This document shows, piece by piece, positions 5,767 through 7,290 of a stretch of 7,290 nt of DNA; the stretch's first letter is position 1, and each line of letters opens with the position of its first letter. A program made the position numbers and the translations under genes. The stretch is from Zetaproteobacteria bacterium (GTDB lineage: Bacteria; Pseudomonadota; Zetaproteobacteria; Mariprofundales; Mariprofundaceae). The stretch spans positions 1 to 7,290 of the forward strand of contig JAJRTX010000023.1 in the NCBI GenBank assembly GCA_021545665.1, in the 5' to 3' direction. Under the pieces are notes generated by a model that did not search any database, had not been told where the DNA came from, and saw only the letters and a list, made by a program, of their open reading frames with translations.

Positions 5767-5806
5767 TTCAGTGGCTGAACAGTGCTAAGCATGTATTATT
5801 CAGCCA
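5767..5806 (+). promoter_or_regulatory. Mutually exclusive hairpins at the dnaA translation start
   Basis: TTCAG (5767-5771) can pair with CTGAA (5775-5779) around a TGG loop. Alternatively TGGCTGAA (5772-5779) can pair perfectly over eight bases with TTCAGCCA (5799-5806), whose last base directly precedes the dnaA ATG. Both use CTGAA, so only one can form. The larger one would occupy the initiation region, which lacks a Shine-Dalgarno. Confidence 0.4.
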
Positions 5807-7132
5807 ATGTCCGACCACCCCAACGAAAATTCATGGCAGACTATTGTCAATAAACTGAAAAATGAAATACCCGCATCACGCTTTGATGCCTGGATTCGAC
5901 CTGTTTCTGTACAATATACTGATAACTCCCTGATACTTTATTCTCCCAATCGTTTTTTTCTTGACGGCCTGCGGTCCAATTACGGCCAGCGCATTCTTGC
6001 TCTGGTTAGTGAACATATGGATTTGGATACAAATGTTAAGTTTGAGGTAGATGCATCTTTACCTCATTTCAAACAAGAATCAGACGAAAAACATGATAAA
6101 CTCCCAACTGCTAATATAGATGGTTATATTGATCCACGCTTTACATTTGAAAATTTTGTTGTGGGTTCAGGGAATGAATTTTGTAATGCTGCCAGTAGAG
6201 CCGTTGCTGAAAATCCAGGTGGGGTTTACAACCCGCTTTATCTTTATGGCGGCGTTGGTTTAGGTAAAACTCATCTTATCAATGCTGTTGCCAATGAACT
6301 CATTTCCAAAAATCATGTGCATATCGCCTATAGAACAGGTGAGCGTTTCACCAATGAGTTGATTCAGGCTATTCGTAATGGCTCGACCGAACAGTTTCGC
6401 AACCAGTATCGCAAAGTGGACGTGCTAATCATTGATGATATTCAGTTTATTGCTGGTAAAGACAGGACACAGGAAGAATTTTTCCATACATTCAATGCTC
6501 TTTATGAGATTAACAAGCAGATTATTCTAACTTCGGATCGCAGCCCCAGAGAATTAACCAATTTAATGGAACGTCTGCGATCACGTTTTAATTGGGGCCT
6601 TGTTGCTGATATTCAGCCGCCGGATCTTGAAACCCGTTTAGCTATTTTAGGCAGTAAAGCAGAGTTGGCAGGTATTCAACTAGACAAAGAAGTAGCATAT
6701 TTACTGGCCTCCAGAATTACCAATAATGTTCGTGAACTGGAAGGTGCTCTGACCCGTCTGACTGCGCATGCCACACTGACCGGTCGAATTATTGATTTGC
6801 CATTTTCCCGGCATGTTTTGCGTGACCTGTTACATGAAGAAGTTCGTGCTATTTCGGTAGAAGATATCCAGACCAAAGTGGCTTCCTATTTCAATATTAA
6901 TCCTCGGGAGATGCGTTCAAGTAAGCGCAGCCGAACCATTGCTTTTCCTCGTCAGATTGCCATGTATGCATGTAAAGAACTCACTACGCTGTCTCTTCCT
7001 GAAATTGGAGCAGAATTTGGTGGTAGGGATCATACGACTGTTCTTTATGCTGTACGTAAGATTATAAATAAGCGTAAAGAATCAGTTGATTTCGATGAAC
7101 AAATGAATCGTGTTATGGGTTTATTGAAATAA
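5807..7132 (+). CDS. dnaA: Chromosomal replication initiator protein DnaA
   Basis: DnaA is the AAA+ ATPase that binds DnaA boxes, melts the origin and recruits the helicase. The 441-residue product shows domain I (about 1-82, with SWQTIVNKL and FDAWIRP), a short, poorly conserved linker (about 84-107), and the AAA+ domain with FTFENFVVG (113-120), Walker A GGVGLGKTH (148-156), Walker B VLIIDDIQF (206-214), arginine finger in RLRSRFNWGL (Arg260) and sensor II NNVRELEGAL (306-315, Arg309). Domain IV carries the DNA-binding signature SLPEIGAEFGGRDHTTVLYA (396-415). The linker is much shorter than in E. coli (467 residues overall). The ATG is chosen because domain I begins at the expected distance and a TAA lies 21 bases upstream in frame; there is no Shine-Dalgarno. 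dnaN would be expected next, but an IS200-type element lies 28 bases after the stop. Confidence 0.98.
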   Translation: MSDHPNENSWQTIVNKLKNEIPASRFDAWIRPVSVQYTDNSLILYSPNRFFLDGLRSNYGQRILALVSEHMDLDTNVKFEVDASLPHFKQESDEKHDKLPTANIDGYIDPRFTFENFVVGSGNEFCNAASRAVAENPGGVYNPLYLYGGVGLGKTHLINAVANELISKNHVHIAYRTGERFTNELIQAIRNGSTEQFRNQYRKVDVLIIDDIQFIAGKDRTQEEFFHTFNALYEINKQIILTSDRSPRELTNLMERLRSRFNWGLVADIQPPDLETRLAILGSKAELAGIQLDKEVAYLLASRITNNVRELEGALTRLTAHATLTGRIIDLPFSRHVLRDLLHEEVRAISVEDIQTKVASYFNINPREMRSSKRSRTIAFPRQIAMYACKELTTLSLPEIGAEFGGRDHTTVLYAVRKIINKRKESVDFDEQMNRVMGLLK

Positions 7133-7160
7133 TAAGATAGATTTATGAGTAACTAAACCA

Positions 7161-7180
7161 CTACCGGCTGATGCCGGTAG
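7161..7180. terminator. 8-base-pair hairpin: IS200-type terminal palindrome and possible dnaA terminator
   Basis: CTACCGGC (7161-7168), loop TGAT, GCCGGTAG (7173-7180) form a perfect GC-rich stem. On the plus strand the T-rich GTTTCCTTTC follows, so it could terminate dnaA transcription. It also contains the stop codon of the minus-strand transposase, and subterminal hairpins of this kind are what IS200/IS605 transposases recognise at element ends. Confidence 0.6.
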
Positions 7181-7290
7181 GTTTCCTTTCGGAGTGTAAC
7201 TCCAAATACTGAAGTATGATGTCGTCAGTAATATTTCCGCTGGTGGTCGAAAAATACCCTCGCGCCCAGAACCGTCTTCCCCAGTAGCGC
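7161..7290 (-). mobile_element. tnpA: IS200/IS605-family Y1 transposase (TnpA), C-terminal end only
   Basis: Reading minus from the window edge gives 42 residues to a TAG at 7163-7161: RYWGRRFWARGYFSTTSGNI, then TDDIILQYLELHSERKPTGI, SR. W.RRFWARGYF.TT.GN followed by a QYLE helix is the C-terminal signature of the small HUH transposases of IS200/IS605 elements; the tyrosine in QYLE is at the likely position of the catalytic nucleophile. These enzymes move single-stranded DNA by recognising hairpins near the element ends, and the gene indeed ends inside a hairpin. The family is about 130-155 residues, so most of the gene, including the HUH motif, lies outside the window. The element end should lie between 7133 and 7160. 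Confidence 0.88.

Larger units (their letters stand above)
5549..5806. other. AT-rich dnaA upstream region, candidate origin or regulatory spacer
   Basis: This 258-base spacer has no gene other than a five-codon leader ORF. It has an AT-rich stretch (about 5568-5632) that could serve as an unwinding element. A C-rich run, CCCCCACCCC, follows just after it. There are three direct copies and one inverted copy of TGGCTGA. I found no DnaA box better than 7 of 9 (TTATGCGTA on minus near 5700; TTATTCAGC at 5796-5804) and no convincing -35/-10 pair for dnaA. Its position between rpmH and dnaA is where the origin often lies in proteobacteria, but the sequence alone does not prove it. Confidence 0.4.
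5560..5806 (+). repeat. Four dispersed copies of TGGCTGA upstream of dnaA
   Basis: TGGCTGA occurs at 5560-5566, 5684-5690 and 5772-5778 on plus, and inverted as TCAGCCA at 5800-5806, touching the dnaA ATG. In every copy the next base in repeat orientation is A or T. By eye I found only one other copy in the window (inside mnmE, near 1053). The clustering is stronger than expected for a 7-mer. It may be a protein-binding site, or partly a by-product of the hairpin at the dnaA start. Confidence 0.45.

Noticed and set aside
1..7290. CRISPR array, tRNA or rRNA genes
   Set aside because: No regularly spaced repeats, no tRNA-like cloverleaf sequence and no rRNA-like conserved stretch were seen on either strand.

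Overview
This window is a chromosomal dnaA-side origin neighbourhood of a proteobacterium. On the minus strand, in transcription order, lie rpmH, rnpA, yidD, yidC and mnmE, followed after a 240-base gap by the 5' part of prk (phosphoribulokinase). On the plus strand lie a small bacterial-PH membrane protein and then dnaA. The right edge cuts into an IS200-type transposase gene on the minus strand. The order mnmE-yidC-yidD-rnpA-rpmH <> dnaA is the classic proteobacterial arrangement. The proteobacterial-type prk implies carbon fixation by the Calvin cycle. That, with a DnaA that differs from the enterobacterial type (for example 'ADIQPPDLETR' after the arginine finger), suggests a chemolithoautotroph. 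I infer a member of the Zetaproteobacteria (Mariprofundus-like iron oxidisers) as the likeliest source, with a sulfur-oxidising gammaproteobacterium as the alternative. This is a judgement from protein flavour, not a search.

Layout. 1-409: prk, partial at the window edge. 410-649: prk leader with a sigma70-like promoter that overlaps a 12-base palindrome. 650-1974: mnmE, interrupted by an apparent one-base deletion and lacking a standard start codon. 1970-3562: yidC. 3580-3843: yidD. 3856-4230: rnpA, overlapping rpmH by 32 bases. 4199-4333: rpmH, too short for a usual ORF cutoff. 4334-4526: rpmH promoter and one near-consensus DnaA box. 4527-4913 (minus): small secreted protein of unknown function. 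4914-5125: divergent spacer packed with palindromes. 5126-5548 (plus): two-TM protein with a bacterial PH domain. 5549-5806: AT-rich spacer with four copies of TGGCTGA, a five-codon leader ORF and alternative hairpins abutting the dnaA start. 5807-7132: dnaA. 7161-7290: 3' end of an IS200/IS605-family tnpA with its terminal hairpin.

How it fits together. The left block is the ribosome, RNase P, membrane-insertase and tRNA-modification cluster, probably read from one strong rpmH promoter. L34, the RNase P protein and the membrane insertase are thus co-expressed. DnaA starts replication, and the chromosomal origin would be expected nearby, but I see no cluster of consensus DnaA boxes. The rpmH-dnaA interval, usually short, has been widened by two unrelated small genes, and an IS200-type element sits where dnaN would be expected.

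I do not see a complete novel multigene system. The least explained parts are the repeats and leader structure upstream of dnaA, and the palindromic divergent spacer at 4914-5125.
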